11,717 nucleotides of DNA from Synechococcales cyanobacterium PMM_0002 (GTDB lineage Bacteria > Cyanobacteriota > Cyanobacteriia > Elainellales > Elainellaceae): positions 1-11,717 of the forward strand of contig CASBQX010000131.1 of NCBI GenBank assembly GCA_949127925.1, in the 5' to 3' direction. Both the position numbers and the translations under genes were made by a program. Each line of letters opens with the position of its first letter. Positions within the stretch are counted from its first letter, which is position 1. The notes under the pieces were generated by a model. The model was not told where the DNA came from and did not search any database. It saw nothing but the letters and a program-made list of their open reading frames with translations. Below, piece after piece: positions 1 through 5,410 of the stretch.

Positions 1-743
1 CCGATGGGCTGTCGCTACTGTGTGTAATGGCCGCCAACAACGAGATTGGTAATATTTATCCAATCCAGGCGATCGCCCAAATTGCCCAGCGTTACAATAT
101 TCCGTTGCTCTGTGATGGGTCGCAGGCCGCCGGCAAGATCCCAATTCAGTTTGAAGCATGGGGCATCACCTATCTAGCGATCTCTGCCCACAAGCTCTAT
201 GCTCCCAAAGGGATGGGAGCCTTGGTTGTTCGCAAAAACTGTCGTCTAGAGCCGCTGATATTTGGCGGCGGACACCAGCGCGGGATGCGATCGGGGACGC
301 TCAATGTTCCAGGGATCGTGGGATTAGGGGAGGCTTGTCGGCTGCGATCGCTAGAAATGGCAGCAGATGAGCGGGCGATCGCCACCAAACGCGACAAACT
401 TCAAATCCTACTGCTAGAGAAAATTGCTGGTTTAGTCATCAATGGGGATACAGCGAACCGTCTGGCGGGCAATCTGCACATTTCCATCCCTGGAATTCCC
501 AATAGTGCCGTGATTGCCAGAATCCGGCATCAACTAGCCATTTCAACGGGTTCTGCTTGTTCCTCAGGGGTTGAGGCACCCTCTCATGTTCTCCAAGCAT
601 TGAAATTACCCCAAGATGCGATCGATGGCGCACTCCGGATTGGCCTAGGAAAATTTACCACAGACGCAGACATCGAACAGGCGGGCAACCTAATTGCTGA
701 CACCGTGTCGCAGATCTGTCAGAGCCTGTATTCTGCACCCTGA
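1..743 (+). CDS. Cysteine desulfurase (NifS/IscS-type), 5'-truncated
   Basis: PLP-dependent cysteine desulfurase that removes sulfur from L-cysteine as an enzyme-bound persulfide for Fe-S cluster and thiocofactor synthesis in the cytosol. The reading frame is open from base 3 (codons for DGLSLLCVMAANNEIG), so the gene starts outside the window and the ATG at 27 is internal. Visible family signatures are MAANNEIG, the conserved Asp of LLCDGSQ that contacts the PLP ring, the PLP-binding lysine in SAHKLYAPKG (AAG at 192-194), the GMRSGTLN phosphate/arginine motif, and the catalytic cysteine in STGSACSSG (TGT at 558-560). The short SACSSG loop fits group I (IscS/NifS-like) rather than SufS. About 245 of the usual 385-400 residues are present. 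No Fe-S scaffold gene lies downstream; a repeat region follows. Family call is secure; the paralogue (IscS, NifS or a third copy) cannot be decided. Confidence 0.95.
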   Translation, partial: DGLSLLCVMAANNEIGNIYPIQAIAQIAQRYNIPLLCDGSQAAGKIPIQFEAWGITYLAISAHKLYAPKGMGALVVRKNCRLEPLIFGGGHQRGMRSGTLNVPGIVGLGEACRLRSLEMAADERAIATKRDKLQILLLEKIAGLVINGDTANRLAGNLHISIPGIPNSAVIARIRHQLAISTGSACSSGVEAPSHVLQALKLPQDAIDGALRIGLGKFTTDADIEQAGNLIADTVSQICQSLYSAP

Positions 744-763
744 CACAGTTCTTTCTGCCTCGT

Positions 764-900
764 ATCTAGGCAGAGCCTAGATTGCCTCGTCGCCTCGTAT
801 CTAGGCTCTGCCTAGATATGGCTCTTGGAAGGCTCTGCCTTCACGGATTGGGACTGGAGGCAGAGCCTCCAAAGACGCATTCCCAGAGAGACTCTGGGAA
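764..900. repeat. Array of five mini-palindromes with 3-nt loops
   Basis: Five perfect inverted repeats sit in 137 bp, each with a 3-nt centre that is AGA or, in opposite orientation, TCT. They are ATCTAGGC-AGA-GCCTAGAT (764-782), its reverse complement (799-817), GAAGGC-TCT-GCCTTC (828-842), TGGAGGC-AGA-GCCTCCA (855-871), and TTCCCAGAG-AGA-CTCTGGGAA (880-900). The first four share the core GGC-AGA-GCC. Such GGCAGAGCC hairpins are familiar short interspersed repeats in cyanobacterial intergenic DNA. They could act as RNA hairpins at the 3' end of the desulfurase transcript, but none is followed by a T tract, so intrinsic termination is not supported. No coding sequence is credible here. Confidence 0.8.
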
Positions 901-951
901 CGAGGCAACTCCGGGCACGAGGCAAGGTGCGAGACTCCGGGAACGCGGCAA
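893..951 (+). repeat. Three 16-bp degenerate direct repeats
   Basis: Three copies of a unit of the form TCYGGGMACGMGGCAA occur at 893-908, 910-925 and 936-951, with 1-nt and 10-nt gaps. The first copy overlaps the 3' arm of the palindrome at 880-900, so the two repeat types appear to belong to one composite element. The tract ends about 12 bp before the putative -35 region of ssrA. A binding-site array is possible, but the similarity to widespread GGGAACGAGGCAA intergenic repeats makes a passive repeat more likely. Confidence 0.6.
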
Positions 952-963
952 ATAAAAAAAGTG

Positions 964-992
964 TTACCCACAGCAGACATTCTGGCTATAAT
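964..992 (+). promoter_or_regulatory. Putative sigma70-type promoter of ssrA
   Basis: A perfect TATAAT (987-992) lies 24 nt before the mature tmRNA 5' end, with a weak -35 candidate TTACCC at 964-969 and a 17-nt spacer. Transcription would begin near 999-1001, leaving a leader of roughly 16-18 nt for RNase P to remove. The -10 box is convincing; the -35 is a poor match to TTGACA. Confidence 0.6.
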
Positions 993-1016
993 GGGTGATG
1001 TACACAACAACATCAA

Positions 1017-1400
1017 GGGGCTGTAACGGTTTCGACGTTTTGGCGAATCCTATCTTGTGATGCAGGTCGAGAGCGGGCTAACTCTCGTAAATCAATGGCT
1101 CAAAACACGTACATGCGAACAACATCGTACCCTTTGCTCGTAAAGCAGCCCTGGTTGCCTAAACACCTCTTATAGGTTCGAGCGTCTGTGATTTGACTCC
1201 GTTAAGGATTGCAGACAAAACCCCCAACGGATGCTCTAGCTAATCTCCTCCAGTTGATTGCTAGCTAAGACTTTACTGGAGAATCCCACTGTCCGGGATA
1301 AGTGGCAGTCCCCGCTTCGAGGGTTAATTGAAGCTAAACCTGTGAATGAATGAGATACCACTACCCAGGGCGGACAGGAGTTCGACTCTCCTCAGCTCCA
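1017..1400 (+). ncRNA. ssrA: tmRNA (one-piece transfer-messenger RNA)
   Basis: 384-nt tmRNA that rescues stalled ribosomes and appends a proteolysis tag. The 5' acceptor strand GGGGCUG (1017-1023) pairs with CAGCUCC (1393-1399) with one G-U pair, and the discriminator A is base 1400. CCA is not encoded and must be added. The T arm is AGGAG (1376-1380), loop UUCGACU, then CUCCU (1388-1392). The diagnostic GUAACGGUUUCGACG follows the 5' end. A tag frame lies in the first third. The 5' and 3' tRNA-like halves are in normal order, so this is a one-piece tmRNA, unlike the permuted two-piece form of Prochlorococcus and marine Synechococcus. No terminator hairpin is seen between its 3' end and the next start codon 21 nt later. 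Confidence 0.97.
1115..1162 (+). other. tmRNA proteolysis-tag reading frame
   Basis: The resume codon is GCG at 1115-1117. The frame reads ANNIVPFARKAALVA and ends at TAA (1160-1162). With the alanine carried by tmRNA itself the appended tag would be A-ANNIVPFARKAALVA. The ANNIV start and FARK core are typical of cyanobacterial tags. The C-terminal LVA is a ClpXP-type degron ending; many cyanobacterial tags as I remember them end in AA with one more alanine. Confidence 0.92.
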
Positions 1401-1420
1401 TTTCTAAGTCCACATTTCAT

Positions 1421-2089
1421 ATGTACACCTACGCCTTCATCCCTGAATCTGCGGCGAGCTTAGAGCTGCCTGCTGGTATTGCTGGGTCTTTGCAGACCGT
1501 TTGGGATTCGGGGATTGGGGCGCTAGTTGAGGCAGAGCTAGATGTAGAAGCGCTTCAGCGCAGCGATGAACAGCTCATGCAGGCTGTTTTACATCACGAT
1601 CAGGTGATCCGTGAAATGTTTGAGCAAACGGTGCTGCTACCGCTACGGTTTGGCACCTATTTTGTGTCGAGCGACAAGCTGCTAGAGCATTTGCAGGCTC
1701 ATGCTGCCGAGTATTTAGATAAGCTAGCCGTACTGTCGGATCAAGCAGAATATACGCTGAAGCTAGTCCTAGTAGACCCAATCACCGCGACAGATTCAGA
1801 AGATACTAGCGGCAAGGGCTATTTTTTAGCCAAAAAGCAGCAGTTTCAACGTCAGCTAGAACAGCAGCAGCAGCAGCAGAGCGAGTTAGGGATGCTGAAG
1901 GAGGCGATCGCCACTCTCTATCCCAACTGGCGGCTCGATACACCCCGAGACGGCATCGAGCGCATTCACCTGTTGGTCAACCGCACCCATGAACCCGTGC
2001 TGGCGGATCATCTCAACCAGTGGATTGCGTTGTGTTCCCACTGGCAACTCAGCCTCAGTGAAGCCCTGCCTCCCTACCATTTCGTCTAA
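1421..2089 (+). CDS. GvpL/GvpF-family gas vesicle protein
   Basis: 222-residue member of the GvpL/GvpF family, accessory proteins needed for gas vesicle assembly in gas-vacuolate microbes. Seen here: N-terminal MYTYAF, the central signature from DEQLMQAVLHHDQVIREMF through LLPLRFGTYF (residues 49-81), YTLKLVLVDP (111-120), and YFLAKKQQFQ (134-143) opening a charged helical segment with six consecutive glutamines (148-153). The C-terminal domain contains RIHLLVNR. ATG at 1421 is chosen because it starts the conserved N-terminus; the in-frame ATG at 1346 lies inside the tmRNA acceptor domain and would add 25 unrelated residues. No Shine-Dalgarno is evident. No gvpA, gvpC, gvpN or other gvp gene lies in the window, so the gene stands alone here and may serve another role. 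It may be read through from ssrA. Confidence 0.88.
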   Translation: MYTYAFIPESAASLELPAGIAGSLQTVWDSGIGALVEAELDVEALQRSDEQLMQAVLHHDQVIREMFEQTVLLPLRFGTYFVSSDKLLEHLQAHAAEYLDKLAVLSDQAEYTLKLVLVDPITATDSEDTSGKGYFLAKKQQFQRQLEQQQQQQSELGMLKEAIATLYPNWRLDTPRDGIERIHLLVNRTHEPVLADHLNQWIALCSHWQLSLSEALPPYHFV

Positions 2090-2120
2090 GACATGGTCAA
2101 AAAATAAATTCACAGGTTTC

Positions 2121-2254
2121 AGCTCGTTTCGACTCCGCTCAACGAGCTGCTGACCGCTCCTTGAGCGAAGTCGAAACGAGCTGCCGACCGGCTCCCTGGG
2201 CGAAGTCGAAACAAGCTACCGACCGCTCCCTGAGCGAAGTCGAAGGGAGCTTTC
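2121..2254. repeat. Cluster of 34-35 bp repeats with long inverted copy
   Basis: Three direct copies of a unit starting GACCG and containing GCGAAGTCGAA lie back to back at 2152-2185, 2186-2220 and 2221-2254. A fourth, inverted copy occupies 2121-2151. The segment 2121-2142 pairs with 2161-2182 over 22 positions with one mismatch, giving a long hairpin with an 18-nt loop. The last unit alone can form a 7-bp stem (2225-2231 with 2244-2250). The cluster begins 31 bp after the GvpL/F stop codon and probably forms structure at that mRNA's 3' end, although no T run follows. The core resembles the TTCGACTTCGCTCAG-type interspersed repeat common in cyanobacteria. Confidence 0.8.
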
Positions 2255-2341
2255 ATGACTGACCACTGTCTAAGTTTGCCCCTCCTCTACGACTGAGTGC
2301 GCGTATGATAAAGGGGAGACCAAACGTAAAGAAATGTAAAC

Positions 2342-3058
2342 ATGCAGGACAAAGTCATCGTCGTCGTCGGGGCAACGGGCGGAATTGGCTCCGTCCTAAC
2401 ACGCAAACTGTTGCCGACTGGGGCGCGGTTAGTGTTGGTATCGAAACAAGAAAGCCACTTGTCAGCCCTGCTTAGTCAACTGGGTGCGGTGGATGCCAGC
2501 CAAGTGCTAGCGCTATCGGCAGACATCACTGACCCGCAGCAGGTGGAGGCGGTAATGCAGAAGGCGATCGCCCAATTTGGCAGAATTGACGCGCTGGTCA
2601 ACGTGGCCGGGGCAGGCATTTTGAAGCAGTACAACAAAATTGAGCCAGCTGATTTGGATGCCATGCTGGACTTGAATCTGAAGGGCAGTTTCTATACCAG
2701 TCAGGCCGCTGCCAACCTCATGAAAGAGCAAAAGTCGGGGCACATTTGCAACGTGATTGGTATTTTGGGCAAACATCCGATGGCGATGGCTTCAGCCTAC
2801 TGCGCCTCGAAGTACGGCATGGTGGGCTTTAGTAAGTGCATGGCCGATGAGTTGAAGCGATTTGGCGTCAAATTTACCCTGTTTTATTTTGGCGGCGTCG
2901 ATTCGCCCTTTTGGGACAATGCTGGCCTCAAGGTCGATCGCACCAAGATGCTACGCCCCGAAACTGCCGCAGATGCGATTGTGTATGCCCTATCTGCCGA
3001 TCCCCAGGCCGTTCCGATGGAAATTAACATTCAGCCCGAGAGTCATTTATTTTTCTAG
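2342..3058 (+). CDS. Short-chain dehydrogenase/reductase family protein
   Basis: 238-residue classical SDR, normally an NAD(P)-dependent oxidoreductase with a Rossmann fold. The cofactor-binding motif is VGATGGIG (residues 9-16), the SADITD segment contacts adenine (59-64), NVAG is at 87-90, and the catalytic Asn is N112 in LNLKG. Tyr153 and Lys157 form YCASK. The catalytic Ser, expected 13 residues before the Tyr, is glycine (G140, codon GGT at 2759-2761) in NVIGILG, so activity could be altered or lost. Length is normal and there is no signal peptide or membrane helix. ATG at 2342 begins just before the first beta strand, but no Shine-Dalgarno is seen close to it; TATGAT (2304-2309) is a possible -10 box. 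hppD follows on the same strand 240 bp later, too far to assume an operon. The substrate cannot be inferred. Confidence 0.9.
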   Translation: MQDKVIVVVGATGGIGSVLTRKLLPTGARLVLVSKQESHLSALLSQLGAVDASQVLALSADITDPQQVEAVMQKAIAQFGRIDALVNVAGAGILKQYNKIEPADLDAMLDLNLKGSFYTSQAAANLMKEQKSGHICNVIGILGKHPMAMASAYCASKYGMVGFSKCMADELKRFGVKFTLFYFGGVDSPFWDNAGLKVDRTKMLRPETAADAIVYALSADPQAVPMEINIQPESHLFF

Positions 3059-3265
3059 GAACAATCCACGTCCGCCTGTCTAAAAAATCATCCCGTCTAC
3101 GCGATCGCCATCTGTCTAAGGTTTGTAGCTATTTGCTCTAGAGTCCTCTAAGCTGATTTTGCCTGTTTTTACGCGATGCCAATCGCACGACGCTAGCCTG
3201 CTAGGGCACTGGCCCCGCATCCGACTTCGCTAAAAATTTGGTATTAACTAAAGAAAAGAGCATTC

Positions 3266-3284
3266 AACACCCTGCGGGTGTTTT
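3266..3284 (+). terminator. Terminator-like hairpin between SDR gene and hppD
   Basis: AACACCC (3266-3272), loop TGC, GGGTGTT (3276-3282), then two further T bases and ACT. The 7-bp GC-rich stem ends 16 nt before the hppD start codon. It could terminate the upstream SDR transcript, or sit in the hppD leader and affect ribosome access. The short T tract (TTTT overlapping the stem) makes efficient termination uncertain. Confidence 0.5.
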
Positions 3285-3298
3285 ACTGAACAACTGGG

Positions 3299-4456
3299 AT
3301 GGAAATCGATCACGTTCACTTTTTTGTTGAAGACGCGCTAGCGCAGCGCGACTGGTTTGTGGAAACGTTAGGCTTTCAGGCGATCGCAACCGCACACAAT
3401 GCTCATTCGCAGACCGCAGTGGTGCGTAGTGGAGATATCTGGTTTCTGGTATCGTCACCGCTGACAGCGCATAGCCCCGTGGCCGATTACTTAACTCGAC
3501 ACCCGCCCGGTGTAGCCGATGTGGCGATTCGAGTCCAACAGTTACAGCCGTTGTTAGAGCAGGCAGCTCGTTGGGGTGCTACCATTTTGCAGTCGTTGCA
3601 GCAAGACGGGCAAGAGGGGCAATCAGTCAGGTGGGCAGCGATCGCAGGCTGGGGCGACTGGCGGCACACGCTGGTGGAGGCGCAACCCCAACGCTATAAA
3701 TCGGTTTATGACCATGTGTTGACGCTGCCCTGGTTTTTAGCATCGGGAATGGACGTGACGCTCCAAGCCATCCCAGTTTCGGCTGTGCCAGCAGGCGATC
3801 GCATTCACCCCGAGGCTCAACTGCTAGCCATCGACCACGTAGTATTGAATGTCCCAGTTGGGGAGTTAGAGCGGGCGATCGCCTGGTACGAGGCAGTGCT
3901 GGGGCTACAGCGGCAGCAGCGGTTTTCAATTCAGACACAGCAGTCGGGGCTGTGCAGCCAGGTGCTAGGTCACCCAAACGGGTCGATCCAGTTGCCGATT
4001 AATGAACCCGCGTCCGCTAATTCTCAAATTCAGGAGTTTTTGGACATTAACCGGGGCGCAGGGGTGCAGCATATTGCGCTGCGAGCGGCCAGTGCTGTGG
4101 CGGCGATCGCCCACCTGCGGCAGCTTGGCTTGGCCTTTTTGTCGGTGCCGACTGTCTATTACGATCAGTTGCGCTTGCGGCCAGGGTTTCCCTTGTCTGA
4201 GCCAGAGTGGAGGGCGATCGCCCATCACCAAATCTTGGCCGACTGGCAGTCCGATAATCCCCATGCCCTGCTGCTACAAGCGTTTACGCAGCCCATTTTC
4301 GCCCAGCCTACCTTCTTTTTTGAGATAATCGAACGCAAAACCTATTGCACCAATCAGCAGGTCTTGCAGGCCAAAGGATTTGGAGAAGGCAATTTTTTGG
4401 CACTGTTTCAGGCGATCGAGTTAGAGCAGATGAAGCGGCAACTAGACTCTGTTTAA
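3299..4456 (+). CDS. hppD: 4-hydroxyphenylpyruvate dioxygenase
   Basis: 385-residue Fe(II)-dependent dioxygenase converting 4-hydroxyphenylpyruvate to homogentisate, the aromatic precursor of tocopherols in cyanobacteria and a step of tyrosine catabolism. It has two vicinal-oxygen-chelate domains. The N-terminal one (about 1-150) begins MEIDHVHFFVEDA. The catalytic one (about 175-385) carries the likely iron ligands H180 in IDHVVLNV, H258 in GVQHIAL and E342 in FFFEIIER. The substrate-pocket region QLPINEP (231-237) and the C-terminal gate GFGEGNFLALFQAIE (360-374) are intact. Length is near the family norm of 350-390. The ATG at 3299 opens directly into the conserved N-terminus; the preceding CTGGG is only a weak ribosome-binding match. 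Expression may be separate from the SDR gene because of the intervening hairpin. Other homogentisate-pathway genes are not in the window. Confidence 0.95.
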   Translation: MEIDHVHFFVEDALAQRDWFVETLGFQAIATAHNAHSQTAVVRSGDIWFLVSSPLTAHSPVADYLTRHPPGVADVAIRVQQLQPLLEQAARWGATILQSLQQDGQEGQSVRWAAIAGWGDWRHTLVEAQPQRYKSVYDHVLTLPWFLASGMDVTLQAIPVSAVPAGDRIHPEAQLLAIDHVVLNVPVGELERAIAWYEAVLGLQRQQRFSIQTQQSGLCSQVLGHPNGSIQLPINEPASANSQIQEFLDINRGAGVQHIALRAASAVAAIAHLRQLGLAFLSVPTVYYDQLRLRPGFPLSEPEWRAIAHHQILADWQSDNPHALLLQAFTQPIFAQPTFFFEIIERKTYCTNQQVLQAKGFGEGNFLALFQAIELEQMKRQLDSV

Positions 4457-4545
4457 AACTTGGTTGCAAAAATCTTCGTCCTCAACGAAACCTTAAACAC
4501 TCAGGATCGCAAATTAAACTACCTGCAAAATTGACGCACCTTTGA

Positions 4546-4566
4546 GGACATGGCAGTGCCATGTCC
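4546..4566. repeat. 21-bp perfect palindrome
   Basis: GGACATGGCA, a single central G, then TGCCATGTCC: perfect 10-bp arms in the 196-bp gap between the convergent hppD (+) and toxin (-) genes. As RNA a 1-nt loop is impossible, so the end of the stem would open. It resembles ACATGGCAGTGCCATGT interspersed repeats common in cyanobacterial intergenic DNA. Its position between convergent genes would suit a bidirectional 3'-end structure, although there is no T tract on either side. Confidence 0.7.
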
Positions 4567-4652
4567 CTACCCAGAGAATTGCATATTAATAAATTTATAA
4601 TCCTCAAGGCAGAAATCTTCAGGGGAGAAGCACAGGGTTTAGGCTGCTAGCG

Positions 4653-4922
4653 CTACAACCGCTTAAGCAACTCGTCGTACTCTGCATGTGCGCCAATCCA
4701 AAACCAGTAAATATGATCATCTTCCAACAGGCCAAGCACTCGGTAGTCCAAACTCACACGAGCTGAATAAATTGGTTGGCGCTGGCTAACCCGCTTAAAT
4801 TGAAGACTATTGTGGTAGGGATCTGAACGCCAAAGTTCATAAGTTTTGGTCGCTTGTTCTTGAACTGATGCAGGAAGCCCATCTAGTTTCTTGCGAAACG
4901 CTTTTGTAACGCTTGATTTCAT
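4653..4922 (-). CDS. RelE/ParE-superfamily toxin of a type II TA module
   Basis: 89-residue protein with the compact RelE/ParE toxin layout. An N-terminal helix pair (FRKKLDGLPASVQEQATKTY, about residues 9-28) is followed by a strand-rich half with YSARVSLDYRVLGLLEDDHIYWFW (about 52-75) and a C-terminal IGAHAEYDELLKRL. The pattern LWRSDPYHNSLQFKRV then YS.RV..DYR..G then WFWIG.H..YD is shared by a common group of cyanobacterial RelE/ParE-like toxins. Members either cleave ribosome-associated mRNA or inhibit gyrase; which applies here is not known. The start codon is 2 nt after the antitoxin stop, indicating one transcript and translational coupling. No frameshift or truncation is visible, so it may be active. 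Confidence 0.88.
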   Translation of the reverse strand: MKSSVTKAFRKKLDGLPASVQEQATKTYELWRSDPYHNSLQFKRVSQRQPIYSARVSLDYRVLGLLEDDHIYWFWIGAHAEYDELLKRL

Positions 4923-4924
4923 GA

Positions 4925-5155
4925 CTACAATTGAGGCGGAAACACTTCGGCAAGAGGAGTGATGTCGCCAGCAGCAATTTCCAGATATACCATCTCAGCC
5001 ATACGATCCCACTGAGCATCTGTCGTGGATTCAAACTGAGCTTTCCATACCCGCTCATCTTCTAACTCAGCAAGAAGACGAGCCGCGATCGCATCCTGCT
5101 CGTCAGCAGGTAAAGTTTTCAGTTGGGCAATCACTTGCTCAAGCAATTCAGTCAT
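4925..5155 (-). CDS. Antitoxin of the RelE/ParE-type TA module
   Basis: 76-residue acidic protein starting MTELLEQVIAQLKTLPADEQDAIA. The N-terminal helical part (about 1-35) is the probable dimerisation and DNA-contact region, and the C-terminal part (AQFESTTDAQWDRMAEMV onward) is the likely toxin-neutralising arm. It precedes the toxin gene, as is usual for type II modules, with a 2-nt gap. ATG at 5155 is chosen because a perfect AGGAGG (5165-5170 on the minus strand) lies 9 nt before it; an upstream in-frame TTG at 5173 would place that motif inside the gene. No helix-turn-helix or ribbon-helix-helix motif is recognised with confidence, so the identification rests on size, acidity, position and resemblance to antitoxins paired with this toxin group in cyanobacteria. 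Confidence 0.82.
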   Translation of the reverse strand: MTELLEQVIAQLKTLPADEQDAIAARLLAELEDERVWKAQFESTTDAQWDRMAEMVYLEIAAGDITPLAEVFPPQL

Positions 5156-5183
5156 TGTTAAATTCCTCCTCAAAAAATACTAA

Positions 5184-5213
5184 ATTATAGTCTTTTACTA
5201 ATTGCTAAGACTA
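5184..5213 (-). promoter_or_regulatory. Putative TA promoter with overlapping operator palindrome
   Basis: On the minus strand a perfect TATAAT lies at 5189-5184, 29 nt before the antitoxin ATG. A 7-bp inverted repeat, TAGTCTT (5188-5194) and AAGACTA (5207-5213) separated by 12 nt, overlaps the upstream edge of this -10 box and extends to where a -35 box would be. Type II antitoxins usually repress their own operon by binding such palindromes, so this is a reasonable operator. No good -35 hexamer is visible. Confidence 0.5.
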
Positions 5214-5410
5214 CTCTGCTGTGCCTCAATAACGGTTCTAGATTGATCCTGAATTGCAGAATCTTTTGCTCTATCCCGGTCGTAGTTGCCAAGAAGTACT
5301 TTATCAAGGAATTGACATCTTCGCACTAAGGATTTTCTAGAACGCCGCTCTCCCAACAGACAGGCTAAAACTGTGTCTTTGTAGATCACTCGAAGCAGCC
5401 GAGCAACTGG

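Noticed and set aside
801..1016. Minus-strand open frame of 71 codons upstream of ssrA
   Set aside because: It runs through the palindromic repeats and the ssrA promoter, has no recognisable protein features and no ribosome-binding site.
1017..1400. Two-piece (permuted) tmRNA as in some marine cyanobacteria
   Set aside because: The acceptor 5' strand is at the start and the T arm and acceptor 3' strand are at the end, so the gene is in the ordinary one-piece order.
1346..1420. In-frame upstream extension of the GvpL/F gene to ATG 1346
   Set aside because: It lies inside the tRNA-like 3' domain of tmRNA and encodes residues unlike the family; the conserved MYTYAF start is at 1421.
2121..2254. 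CRISPR array
   Set aside because: Units are contiguous without unique spacers, one copy is inverted, and no cas gene is near.
5198..5389. Minus-strand 63-codon frame between the TA operon and the PhK-like gene
   Set aside because: It would start at GTG without a Shine-Dalgarno, resembles nothing I recognise, and its end overlaps the putative TA promoter. A decayed gene fragment is possible but unsupported.
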